The notes below the pieces were generated by a model, which saw only the letters and a program-made list of their open reading frames with translations, was not told the DNA's origin and did not search any database. From assembly GCF_009363435.1 (NCBI RefSeq), contig NZ_CP045354.1, positions 3,934,501 to 3,998,500 of the forward strand: a stretch of DNA of 64,000 nt, read 5' to 3'. Shown here piece after piece: positions 27,062-35,666 of the stretch. A program made the translations under genes and the position numbers. The DNA is from Labrenzia sp. THAF82 (GTDB taxonomy: Bacteria > Pseudomonadota > Alphaproteobacteria > Rhizobiales > Stappiaceae). Positions within the stretch are counted from its first letter, which is position 1. Each line of letters starts with the position of its first letter.

Positions 27062-29044
27062 GTGAAGGGTCTTCCGTCCTGCATGTCCGGCTCTCGAGCG
27101 GACACGCGTCTCAACGTTCACACTGCACTGGCAGCGCTACAAGTTGCCGGTGCGCGCTGCATTGAAAAACACGGTTTGATCAGGATCATCCTCGTTGGAG
27201 CATTGCTTGCGGTGCCGTTGCCGGCTCACTCCTTTGAAGTGTTCGGCTGGAAATTTTTCGAGTCGGCTGAGGATGAAGCTGCCGCTGTTCCAGACCCCTT
27301 GCCTTACAAAGCCGACTTGAGCATATCAAGCGGTGGCGATCACCTGAAAGATGAACTCGAAGGCGCATCGCTGCTTGTTCAACAACAGGACAAGCCCCCT
27401 TCTGGTGAAGCCGGACTGATCGCCAGGGCACTTTCCGACCGGGAAAGACTGATTGCAAAACTTTACGCAGACGGGCGTTATGGCGGTACCGTCGACATCA
27501 CTTTGTCTGGAATACCACTGGAAACAGCCCTGGAACAAAGCGACCTTCCAGATGCGCGGCCGGTCAATGTTTCCATCGTCGCGAACCCGGGTCCAGTATT
27601 CACGTTCGGCAAAGTGGTTGTTGTCTCACGCGGCGGCGATTTGACTTCAGATCCAGGCTATTGGGGGCTCAAGGCGGGTGATGTCGCTGCCTCGGGGAAA
27701 ATCCTCACGGCTGAAAAACGTATGGTGGCTGACCTTCGCGGGCGCGGTTTTCCAAAGGCCTCCATTGCGGAGCGGCGCATAACTGCCGACCACAGTACAG
27801 ACACTTTGGATGTGACCCTCGTCGCCGACGCTGGTGAACAGGCGCGCTTTGGCAAAGTCTCCGTTAGCGGCACTGAAGTGACAGATCCTGACTTTGTCGT
27901 TCAGCAGGCCATGCTGCCTGAGGGCAAGATCTATTCGCCAGAAGACTTGGCTCGCGCACGCAAGCGCTTGAATGAACTTGGTATCTTCTCATCCATAAGA
28001 CTGGTTGAGGGCCATATTGAAGGCCCGGACGGAAATCTGCCGATAACAATTGAAGTCAGCGAACGAAAGCGGCACGTCATTGGAGCCGGCGCTTCCTGGT
28101 CGAGTACTGAAGGTTTCGGGGTTGAGAGCTACTGGCGACGGCGCAATCTGTTCGGACGTGGCGAGTTGCTTTCGGTTGAGGGCTCTATTGGCCGCATTGG
28201 TACGGAAAGCATCGAAGATCAGGAATATTCGGCAAGGATCGCATTCGAAAAGCCCGGCGTCTTCGGACCTTTGACAAGTTTTTCAACCAGTCTCGAGGCG
28301 CGCCAGGAAAATCCAGATGCTTATAAGAGCCGCACCATCACATTTGACGCTTATCTGAACAGAGAATTTTCCGACACGCTTAAAGGCCGTGCGGGTGCGG
28401 AAATCTTTTATGCAAATGAAGAAGACGCATTTGGCGATGACGATTATCTGTTGTTCGGCCTTCCCGCCGACCTGACGTTCGACAACAGAGACGACAAACT
28501 CAACCCGTCGAAAGGCGTCTTTGCCGCAGTCTTTGCAGAACCTGCCTACGACACATTGAATTCCAATGCGATGGGTTTTGTGAAAGGCACTGTGTCCAGC
28601 TACTACGCACTTGATGAAGCGAAGCGCTTTATTCTGGCCGGACGTGTATCGGCCGGGTCAATTGTTGCGCCCTCGGTTGAAGCCGTTCCCGCAAGCCGGC
28701 GCTTTATCGCAGGTGGTGGTGGATCTATCCGCGGCTACGCCTATCGAAATGTCGGCCCCCGCATAAATGACGAGGTAACCGGTGGGCGTTCGTTGCTTGA
28801 ATTGTCTGGTGAAGTCAGGGTGAAAATCACCGACACTATCGGCGTTGTCGGATTTGTGGATGCGGGCAACGCTTATGAAGACAGCATTCCGGACTTTTCA
28901 GAGAGCCTAAAGGTGGGCGTTGGTGCCGGTTTGCGCTACTTTACTCCTATAGGGCCACTTCGAATCGATGCGGCGGTACCGCTCGATCCTGGTCCGGGTG
29001 ACCCGGACTTCGCTCTTTATGTCGGTTTGAGCCAGGCGTTTTAG
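27062..29044 (+). CDS. tamA: translocation and assembly module outer-membrane protein TamA
   Basis: Up to 660 residues from a GTG. After a hydrophobic signal (LIRIILVGALLAVPLPAHS) come POTRA-type repeats (~residues 95-340) and a BamA-family beta-barrel with the loop motif GGGGSIRGY (R557-Y559) and a final strand ending in Phe (YVGLSQAF), the Bam recognition signal. TamA works with TamB to insert outer-membrane proteins and to move phospholipids. The tamB gene follows after 5 nt. The exact start is unsure: no ribosome site stands out and an ATG at 27083 is an alternative. Confidence 0.93.
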   Translation: MKGLPSCMSGSRADTRLNVHTALAALQVAGARCIEKHGLIRIILVGALLAVPLPAHSFEVFGWKFFESAEDEAAAVPDPLPYKADLSISSGGDHLKDELEGASLLVQQQDKPPSGEAGLIARALSDRERLIAKLYADGRYGGTVDITLSGIPLETALEQSDLPDARPVNVSIVANPGPVFTFGKVVVVSRGGDLTSDPGYWGLKAGDVAASGKILTAEKRMVADLRGRGFPKASIAERRITADHSTDTLDVTLVADAGEQARFGKVSVSGTEVTDPDFVVQQAMLPEGKIYSPEDLARARKRLNELGIFSSIRLVEGHIEGPDGNLPITIEVSERKRHVIGAGASWSSTEGFGVESYWRRRNLFGRGELLSVEGSIGRIGTESIEDQEYSARIAFEKPGVFGPLTSFSTSLEARQENPDAYKSRTITFDAYLNREFSDTLKGRAGAEIFYANEEDAFGDDDYLLFGLPADLTFDNRDDKLNPSKGVFAAVFAEPAYDTLNSNAMGFVKGTVSSYYALDEAKRFILAGRVSAGSIVAPSVEAVPASRRFIAGGGGSIRGYAYRNVGPRINDEVTGGRSLLELSGEVRVKITDTIGVVGFVDAGNAYEDSIPDFSESLKVGVGAGLRYFTPIGPLRIDAAVPLDPGPGDPDFALYVGLSQAF

Positions 29045-29049
29045 CGCAT

Positions 29050-32000
29050 ATGCGTTTTTTAAGATTGTCCCTGCGAATCCTCGGATTCCTGATCGCGCTT
29101 GCGGTCGCGCTGCCGGTGCTCGCCATCGGAGCATTACAGCTGCCGGCAGGTCGGGCATTCCTTTCAAATGTCGCCAGCTCCCTTGCATCCAATGAAAATC
29201 AAACGGTCACGCTTGAAGAGCTTTACATAAGCTTCGGTCTCAACATTACGTTGGATCGACTGAAACTGGCCGACACTCAAGGAACCTGGCTTGAAGCCGA
29301 AGGCCTAACCTTCGACTGGCGACCACTGGGACTAATTACCGGTGACTTGAACATTAGTCAGATTTCCGCGTCGCTGATCGATGTCAACAGAGTGCCGATT
29401 GGTGCTGAAGAGGACCCCTCCTCCTCCAGCGCGCAGACTTCAGGGTCTGGTGGGATCGCACTTCCCTTCGACATTTCCTTGAAAGTACTTTCGATTGCAG
29501 AACTCAATCTTGGGGAACCTCTGTTGGGCGCCCCAGTTTCCCTGGCAGCTTCCGGGTCCGGTTCATTCGCTCTTGATCCTGCACTCATAACCGCTGATCT
29601 CGATGTACACAGGATTGATGGAATCGATGCCTCGCTAACGGCCCAAGCTCAGTTTGAACCATCTGCTGAAACGCTTGCATTCGACATTTCTGTATCAGAG
29701 CCACGGGGCGGTCTTGCTGCGCGATTGCTCGAAGTCCCGGACCTTCCCGCGCTGCTTCTTTCTCTGAAAGGCGACGGGCCACTCACCGACTGGGCGGCCA
29801 ATCTCGAAGTTGCTCTGGATGGTCGCAAAACCGTCACCGGTTCGGCACAGATTTCGCAAACCGCTGAGGGACGAAACCTGGAATTCGATCTGGACGGCGA
29901 CCTTGAGCCACTTGCTCCGCCAGCTGCCCAGGCGTTTCTTCTTGGAACGACAGACATCAAGGGGAGTGCTCAGTTTTCTCCCGAGTTCTCGCCGCGCTCC
30001 GGGAACCTTTCACTCAGGACACAAACCGTTGCCTTGAGTGCAAATGCTGAACTTGGTTCCGAGAGTTTAAATGCATCTGGCAAACTGGTTGTCAGTGCAG
30101 GTGACAATGCGCTGATTGCACTTGATCTCGGGAATCGGCGTATTGCGTTTGGGCCAACGAACGTCGATTTTTCCGTGACTGGAGATCAGACCGCAGCAGT
30201 GTGGTCGCTTAACGCCGGTCTCGCCTCTTTGCAAACCACTGAAGCTCGCACGGGCGCTTTGACGCTCAGCGCCTCAGGATCAGGTGCCGACCTGACCCCC
30301 GACGCACTGAAAACACCATTTGACCTGAAACTCAACGTCAAACAATTGGTGGGTTTGTCACCTGAAACCAAGCCAGTCTCAGGACGGCTTGAGTTGAATG
30401 CCACAGGATCGGTGGATGCCCAATCGCAAAGTCTGTTTTTCCAATCTCTGGACCTGACTTCGCCTGCTGCCAGTCTCGCGTTAAACGACAGCTTGCTATC
30501 GCAAGATGAAATCAAAGCACAGGGGCGCATGTCCCTTGGAAATCTGGAAATCTTTTCAGAGGTGGCGGGCCGAACGCTCGGCGGAGGCCTCACCAGTTCT
30601 TTTTCCACCAATCTGAACCCAAGTGCGCTTTCAGGATCGGTCGCCCTGTCATTGATTACAAAAGATCTGCAAACTGGTGTCGCACAAGCCGATGCGCTTC
30701 TGATAGACGATACTCAGGTTGATCTGACACTATATCTGGAGGGCCAAGACAACATAACGCTGAAAAGCCTGTCGTTGAAAAACAGCGCGCTGTCGGCAAA
30801 TGGCAACGCACAATACGAAAACGACTCCTTGATCTCAGAGCTGACCGCGAAACTCGCCGATCTGTCGAAGGTTGACGCTCAACTCTCTGGCAGCCTGGAA
30901 TTCAGCGCAAAAACGTCCGGCCCGGTGGACGCGCTAAATGTTGAGGCGTCGGCCAGTTCCGATCAAATTCTTCTTGCCGGCACGCCCTTGGATGAATTGA
31001 GGTTCGAAACAGAGGCTGTCGCGGACCCTGCAGCTCCCAAAGCCACTATCAAAAGCTCTGCAAAGCTCAATGATCAACCGATCTCCGTTGACGTGGAGTT
31101 GTCAAGCCGGGATGGCGGCGCAGACATTGATCCACTGTCGATGAAGCTTGCAGGGAATTCGATCAACGGAAATCTCTCGGTTGGTGATCTGACCGAGCCT
31201 TTGGAAACACTTGCCGGCGAGCTGAAGATTGACGCACCTGATCTGGCATCGCTTTCACCGCTCCTTCTCACTGAGATCGGCGGGCGTATCGAAGGGACCG
31301 TATCAGCTGATCCGGACAACAAAATTCTCGTCCTGAACGTCACTGGGAGTGACATTGACGTGCCCACTGTCAGCATCGGTTCGCTGAAACTGAAAGCCAA
31401 CCTTGCTGCTCCGTATGCGCCTGAAACAGTCTCCGCAGACATAGAGATTACGGAACTGATAACGGACGCAACACCTATTCACCGGGTGAAAGTTCTTGCA
31501 AAGCCCCAGGATGGAGGCACAGCAATTACTGCCGAAGCGGACATGGATAAGGGGCAAAAAGACGGCCTCACATTGGCAGCGCATATCAGCGAACCTGAGA
31601 CTGGTGCTTATCTGGTTGCCCTTTCTGAACTGGGGCTTCGCTATCAAGGGCTGAAAAGCCAGTTAAACCAACCGTCCCGGATCACCTACCAAAATGGCGA
31701 TGTAACGATTACGCCATTGGAACTCTCGCTTGGCAACGGTTCGCTTTCACTGGCGGGAAAGGCCGGTCAATCGCTCGATATGAGCGCAGAACTGAAATCC
31801 GTACCTTTGAACCTTGCAAATGCGTTCGTCCCTTCGCTCGGTCTCGGCGGCACTCTCTCCGGGAATGCAACAGCGAGCGGAAGCACAGCCGAGCCTGAAG
31901 CCAAATGGTCGATCACAGGCAGCGGTCTGACGGCAACCGAGCTGCGGAAAAACGGTCTGTCAGACTTCAGCATGACCACCACGGGCACGCTCAAGAACAA

Positions 32001-33396
32001 CCAGATCAATCAATCAACGAAGCTCAATAATGCAAGTGGACTCAATTTTGCCTCGTCAGGGACGATTGGGCTGGCACAACCCAATCCACTTTCCATAAAG
32101 CTCAATGGCACAATCCCGACATTGGCGCTCAAAAGACCATTGCTGGAAGCAGGTATCAGAAGCGAAGGCGCGATTGCAGTGGACGGAAACGTGGGCGGTT
32201 CTGCCAGTTCACCCACGTATCAGATCACCGCGACCCCCGCTGACCTGAAGGTGACGAGCCTTTCCACCGGCCTTACCGTGCGAAACATCAGCGGCAATGC
32301 GTCGGTCAATCAGAACCAGGCTTCGATCAATGGTGTAACTGGAGAGATTGTAACGGGCGGATCGCTCTCAGCGTCCGGGACCGTCGGCATGAATGACGGG
32401 TTTCCGGCAGATCTTTCTATAAATCTCGACAATGGCCGCTATGTAGACCCTGGTCTGGTAACAGCCGAGGTGGACGCTGATCTCAAGATCACGGGGCCCC
32501 TTGCCTCTTCCTCTTCGTCCGCTCTTTTCGGTGGAAGCGTCACGATCAATAAGGCCGATATCTCCATTCCCGAGTACCTGCCTGGCGCAATCCCGCCCGT
32601 CGACGTGCAACATATTCATGCGTCAAAAGCGATCATGGAACAAGTTGCCCAAATAGGCGGCGGACCGAAACAAAACCAAACGCAACAAAAGTCAATTCCA
32701 CCTCGGTTGGACATACTTGTTTCCGCGCCGGGGCGCATCTTTATCCGAGGGCGCGGCTTGGATGCTGAGCTTCAGGGAAATCTCAAGGTCGTCGGGACAA
32801 CCGCAAATCCGCAGGCGATTGGCGCTTTTTCGTTGAAGCGCGGTCAATTGGACATCCTTACCAGACGGCTCGTTTTCTCGCGCGGAACAGCAACCTTTGA
32901 AGGGTCGCTCACACCCGTTATCGATTTTGCTGCCACGACGACCGTCAACGATACGTCCATTACAGTTTCGGTAAGTGGTGACGCGGACGACCCTCTCATC
33001 GAGTTCAGTTCCTCTCCCGAACTGCCTCAGGACGAAGTATTGGCCTTGCTTTTGTTCGGAAAGAGCGTCGGCAACCTTTCGGCGACGCAAGTAGCGCGTC
33101 TTGCTGCGGCCATAGCGACCCTGACCGGTGGAAGCGACACCGGGCCCCTCGCCACGATACGCAAGTCTTTGGGCCTGGACGCCATCGATATCAACACGGA
33201 TGGAGACGATGGACCGTCCGTTGCTGTCGGCAAGTATATCAACGACAACATTTATGTCGGCGTTGAGCAAGGAACCGGCTCCGGATCCAGCCGTGTCAAG
33301 GTTGATATCGATCTCGACCGTGGGCTGAAGGTGCGCGGTGAAGTCGGTGCTGACGGGTCTTCCAAGGCAGGGATATTTTTTGAACGGGAGTACTGA
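29050..33396 (+). CDS. tamB: translocation and assembly module inner-membrane protein TamB
   Basis: 1448 residues. One N-terminal membrane anchor (LRILGFLIALAVALPVLAIGAL) is followed by a very long region of repeating beta strands rich in Ser, Asn and Gly, then the DUF490 domain in the last ~350 residues (GRIFIRGRGLDAELQGNLKV, RLVFSRGTATFEG, FSSSPELPQDEVLALLLFG). TamB is an AsmA-like periplasm-spanning groove protein, partner of TamA and a lipid-transfer candidate. It starts 5 nt after tamA, so the two are co-translated. Its stop codon lies inside the terminator stem. Confidence 0.95.
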   Translation: MRFLRLSLRILGFLIALAVALPVLAIGALQLPAGRAFLSNVASSLASNENQTVTLEELYISFGLNITLDRLKLADTQGTWLEAEGLTFDWRPLGLITGDLNISQISASLIDVNRVPIGAEEDPSSSSAQTSGSGGIALPFDISLKVLSIAELNLGEPLLGAPVSLAASGSGSFALDPALITADLDVHRIDGIDASLTAQAQFEPSAETLAFDISVSEPRGGLAARLLEVPDLPALLLSLKGDGPLTDWAANLEVALDGRKTVTGSAQISQTAEGRNLEFDLDGDLEPLAPPAAQAFLLGTTDIKGSAQFSPEFSPRSGNLSLRTQTVALSANAELGSESLNASGKLVVSAGDNALIALDLGNRRIAFGPTNVDFSVTGDQTAAVWSLNAGLASLQTTEARTGALTLSASGSGADLTPDALKTPFDLKLNVKQLVGLSPETKPVSGRLELNATGSVDAQSQSLFFQSLDLTSPAASLALNDSLLSQDEIKAQGRMSLGNLEIFSEVAGRTLGGGLTSSFSTNLNPSALSGSVALSLITKDLQTGVAQADALLIDDTQVDLTLYLEGQDNITLKSLSLKNSALSANGNAQYENDSLISELTAKLADLSKVDAQLSGSLEFSAKTSGPVDALNVEASASSDQILLAGTPLDELRFETEAVADPAAPKATIKSSAKLNDQPISVDVELSSRDGGADIDPLSMKLAGNSINGNLSVGDLTEPLETLAGELKIDAPDLASLSPLLLTEIGGRIEGTVSADPDNKILVLNVTGSDIDVPTVSIGSLKLKANLAAPYAPETVSADIEITELITDATPIHRVKVLAKPQDGGTAITAEADMDKGQKDGLTLAAHISEPETGAYLVALSELGLRYQGLKSQLNQPSRITYQNGDVTITPLELSLGNGSLSLAGKAGQSLDMSAELKSVPLNLANAFVPSLGLGGTLSGNATASGSTAEPEAKWSITGSGLTATELRKNGLSDFSMTTTGTLKNNQINQSTKLNNASGLNFASSGTIGLAQPNPLSIKLNGTIPTLALKRPLLEAGIRSEGAIAVDGNVGGSASSPTYQITATPADLKVTSLSTGLTVRNISGNASVNQNQASINGVTGEIVTGGSLSASGTVGMNDGFPADLSINLDNGRYVDPGLVTAEVDADLKITGPLASSSSSALFGGSVTINKADISIPEYLPGAIPPVDVQHIHASKAIMEQVAQIGGGPKQNQTQQKSIPPRLDILVSAPGRIFIRGRGLDAELQGNLKVVGTTANPQAIGAFSLKRGQLDILTRRLVFSRGTATFEGSLTPVIDFAATTTVNDTSITVSVSGDADDPLIEFSSSPELPQDEVLALLLFGKSVGNLSATQVARLAAAIATLTGGSDTGPLATIRKSLGLDAIDINTDGDDGPSVAVGKYINDNIYVGVEQGTGSGSSRVKVDIDLDRGLKVRGEVGADGSSKAGIFFEREY

Positions 33397-33422
33397 TGTA
33401 GATCAGTAGTCCCGTCATTTTT
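33384..33422 (+). terminator. intrinsic terminator overlapping the tamB stop codon
   Basis: The arms ACGGGA (33384-33389) plus TACTGAT (33391-33397) pair with ATCAGTA (33402-33408) plus TCCCGT (33410-33415), with one G/G mismatch and a 4-nt loop, then TTTTT. The hairpin includes the last tamB codons and its TGA. Confidence 0.8.
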
Positions 33423-33615
33423 GACAGGCTTTCGGCCTGATCCCGCCCTTACTCACCCAGTATGCGACAAATCGACCGCTTGCTGTTGCAGTGCACATAC
33501 CTCTCGTGCAAGTGTGCCGCCCATGACCCAAGTATACGATAGAAATTTCCCCTCCCAAGCGGAGACAACCGTCTATCTGGCGGCGGATTCGGCTGAAAAT
33601 GACGGGAGCGCACTC

Positions 33616-33966
33616 ATGTCCACCAACAACAGCGACTACACACTTGGTGAACGCGTATGCAAGGCGCGTGATGCGGCTGGCCTGTCGACTGCGCAGCTCG
33701 CACGACGTCTCGGAATTAAAACTGCAACGCTTCAAAGCTGGGAAAGCGACCGTTCCGAACCACGGTCCAACAAGCTGGTGCTGCTCGCCGGTGTTTTGAA
33801 TGTAAGCCCGACGTGGCTTCTTGTCGGTCGAGGCACTCCACCCTTTTCCGAAGAACCTGCTGCTGCTGACCTCGACAGCATGCGGGTCGCACTTGATCGC
33901 GTTCAGCGGCAGGCTCAAGCGCTTGCAGATGAGATAGCAGTTCTGCAGGAACGCTTGAACGGCTGA
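33616..33966 (+). CDS. XRE-family helix-turn-helix regulator
   Basis: 116 residues. The HTH_XRE domain covers the first ~70 residues (LSTAQLARRLGIKTATLQSWE, then SDRSEPRSNKLVLLAGVLNV) with the closing SPTWLLVGRG. The last 30 residues (MRVALDRVQRQAQALADEIAVLQERL) form heptads suited to a coiled-coil dimer. The frame is open from 33421, with an ATG at 33523 (MTQVYDRNFPSQ...) that may be a real longer N-terminus. The ATG at 33616 has GGGAG in front and is preferred. Its target genes are unknown; it stands alone between two terminators. Confidence 0.8.
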   Translation: MSTNNSDYTLGERVCKARDAAGLSTAQLARRLGIKTATLQSWESDRSEPRSNKLVLLAGVLNVSPTWLLVGRGTPPFSEEPAAADLDSMRVALDRVQRQAQALADEIAVLQERLNG

Positions 33967-34012
33967 TATCTGCCGACAAATTCCCTTCGCTGACGTTCTA
34001 ATGCAATGCCAT

Positions 34013-34047
34013 AAGCGCGCTCCACTTGGGGCGCGTTTTTCTTTTTT
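34013..34047 (+). terminator. intrinsic terminator of the XRE regulator gene
   Basis: The stem GCGCGCTCC / GGGGCGCGT with a short ACTT loop, containing G-T wobble pairs, is followed by TTTTTCTTTTTT, about 50 nt past the stop. Confidence 0.8.
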
Positions 34048-34212
34048 CAAACGGCGTGTGAATGTTCAGCATCGAACAGCAATTCTTCGTCACAGACGCT
34101 CTAAAGGCTCCAATCAAATCGCGCTTGCCAGACACGCGATTACCCCCCTATGACTGTGAAAAGCATAGTCAGCTGCTTCAAGCACGCAGGCACTATTTTC
34201 AGGGAGACTTTC

Positions 34213-35664
34213 ATGTCGGTAAATGCCGCGCTTTTAAAACAACAGGTCTTTATTGCTGGTGCGTGGTCTGACGCTGACAGCGGTGAAACGCTGGATGTGG
34301 TCAATCCGGCAACAGGTGAAACACTCGGCAGCGTACCTGTTTGCGGACGCGCTGAAACTGCACGGGCAATCGAGGCCGCCAACGCGGCGCTGCCTGCCTG
34401 GAAAGCGTTAACGGCCGATGCGCGCGCCGCGCTGATGCACACTCTTTGCGATGCCATCATGGAGCATCACGAGGATCTCGCGGTCTTGCTGACAACCGAA
34501 ATGGGCAAACCGCTTGCCGAAGCCAAGGGCGAAATCGCGCTTGGAGTGAAATACATCCGTTTCTTCGCTGAAGAAGGGAAGCGCATATATGGCGACACGG
34601 TCCCTTCTCCCTGGGCAGACCGGCGCATTCTGGTGACGAAGGAACCTGTCGGTGTAGTCGGTTCGATCACACCCTGGAATTTTCCGAACTCCATGATCGC
34701 TCGCAAACTCGGCGCAGCGCTTGCAGCCGGGTGCACCATGGTGCTGAAGCCTGCGGAGCTGACGCCCTATTCTGCACTCATATACGGCATTATGGCAGAG
34801 AAAGCCGGACTGCCTTCCGGCGTGATCAACATCCTCACAGGTGACGCACCGGCCATCGGAGCCGAGATGTGTGAAAACCCGGGTCTCCGCAAACTGACCT
34901 TCACAGGCTCGACCCGGGTCGGAAAACTACTGGCATCCAATGCCGGCAAACACATGAAGAAGATTTCAATGGAACTTGGCGGAAACGCGCCCTTCATTGT
35001 TTTCGACGATGCCGATCTCGACCGCGCTGTTGAAGGCGCGATCGCCAGCAAGTTTCGCAACTCCGGACAGACCTGTGTCTGCGCCAACCGGATCTATGTG
35101 CAAGCAGGCGTCTACGACACATTCGCCGAAAAACTCAAAGCTGCAATGTCTGATCAACTGAAAGTCGGCAACGGCCTTGAAGATGGAACAACTCAAGGTC
35201 CGCTGATCAGCGAAGCAGCGCTTGAGAAGGTTGCAACGCATGTTCAGGATGCTTTGTCCAAGGGCGGTACGCTGTTGTCGGGAGGAAAGCGCAGCAATGG
35301 CCCTGGAATTTTCTTCGAGCCGACCCTGATTGCAGGCGCAACACAAAACATGCAGGTGGCGAACGAGGAGACATTTGGTCCGCTGGCCGCGCTCTTCAGC
35401 TTTGACACCGAGGATGAGGTGATAAATCTGGCAAACGATACCGAATATGGACTTGCCTGCTATTTTTACACCAAAGACCTCGGCCGAACGTTCCGGGTTA
35501 TGGAACAACTTGAATACGGACTTGTCGGCGTCAATGAGGGCGTAATCACCACCGAAGTGGCACCCTTCGGTGGCTTCAAAGACAGCGGCATGGGCAACGA
35601 AGGCTCAAAATACGGTTTGGATGACTATCTGAACGTCAAATACAGCTGCATCGGGGGCTTGTGA
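34213..35664 (+). CDS. gabD: succinate-semialdehyde dehydrogenase (NADP+)
   Basis: 483 residues of the aldehyde dehydrogenase superfamily with the GabD pattern: ITPWNFPNSMIARKLGAALAA, the general base Glu254 in MELGGNAPFIVFDDAD, the nucleophile Cys288 in NSGQTCVCANRI, and the C-terminal EVAPFGGFKDSGMGNEGSKYG. It converts succinate semialdehyde to succinate, the last step of GABA breakdown. The frame opens at 34150, but AGGGAGACTTTC precedes the ATG at 34213. No gabT is adjacent. The stop is 2 nt from the end of the convergent EAL gene. Glutarate-semialdehyde use is possible. Confidence 0.9.
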   Translation: MSVNAALLKQQVFIAGAWSDADSGETLDVVNPATGETLGSVPVCGRAETARAIEAANAALPAWKALTADARAALMHTLCDAIMEHHEDLAVLLTTEMGKPLAEAKGEIALGVKYIRFFAEEGKRIYGDTVPSPWADRRILVTKEPVGVVGSITPWNFPNSMIARKLGAALAAGCTMVLKPAELTPYSALIYGIMAEKAGLPSGVINILTGDAPAIGAEMCENPGLRKLTFTGSTRVGKLLASNAGKHMKKISMELGGNAPFIVFDDADLDRAVEGAIASKFRNSGQTCVCANRIYVQAGVYDTFAEKLKAAMSDQLKVGNGLEDGTTQGPLISEAALEKVATHVQDALSKGGTLLSGGKRSNGPGIFFEPTLIAGATQNMQVANEETFGPLAALFSFDTEDEVINLANDTEYGLACYFYTKDLGRTFRVMEQLEYGLVGVNEGVITTEVAPFGGFKDSGMGNEGSKYGLDDYLNVKYSCIGGL

Positions 35665-35666
35665 GC

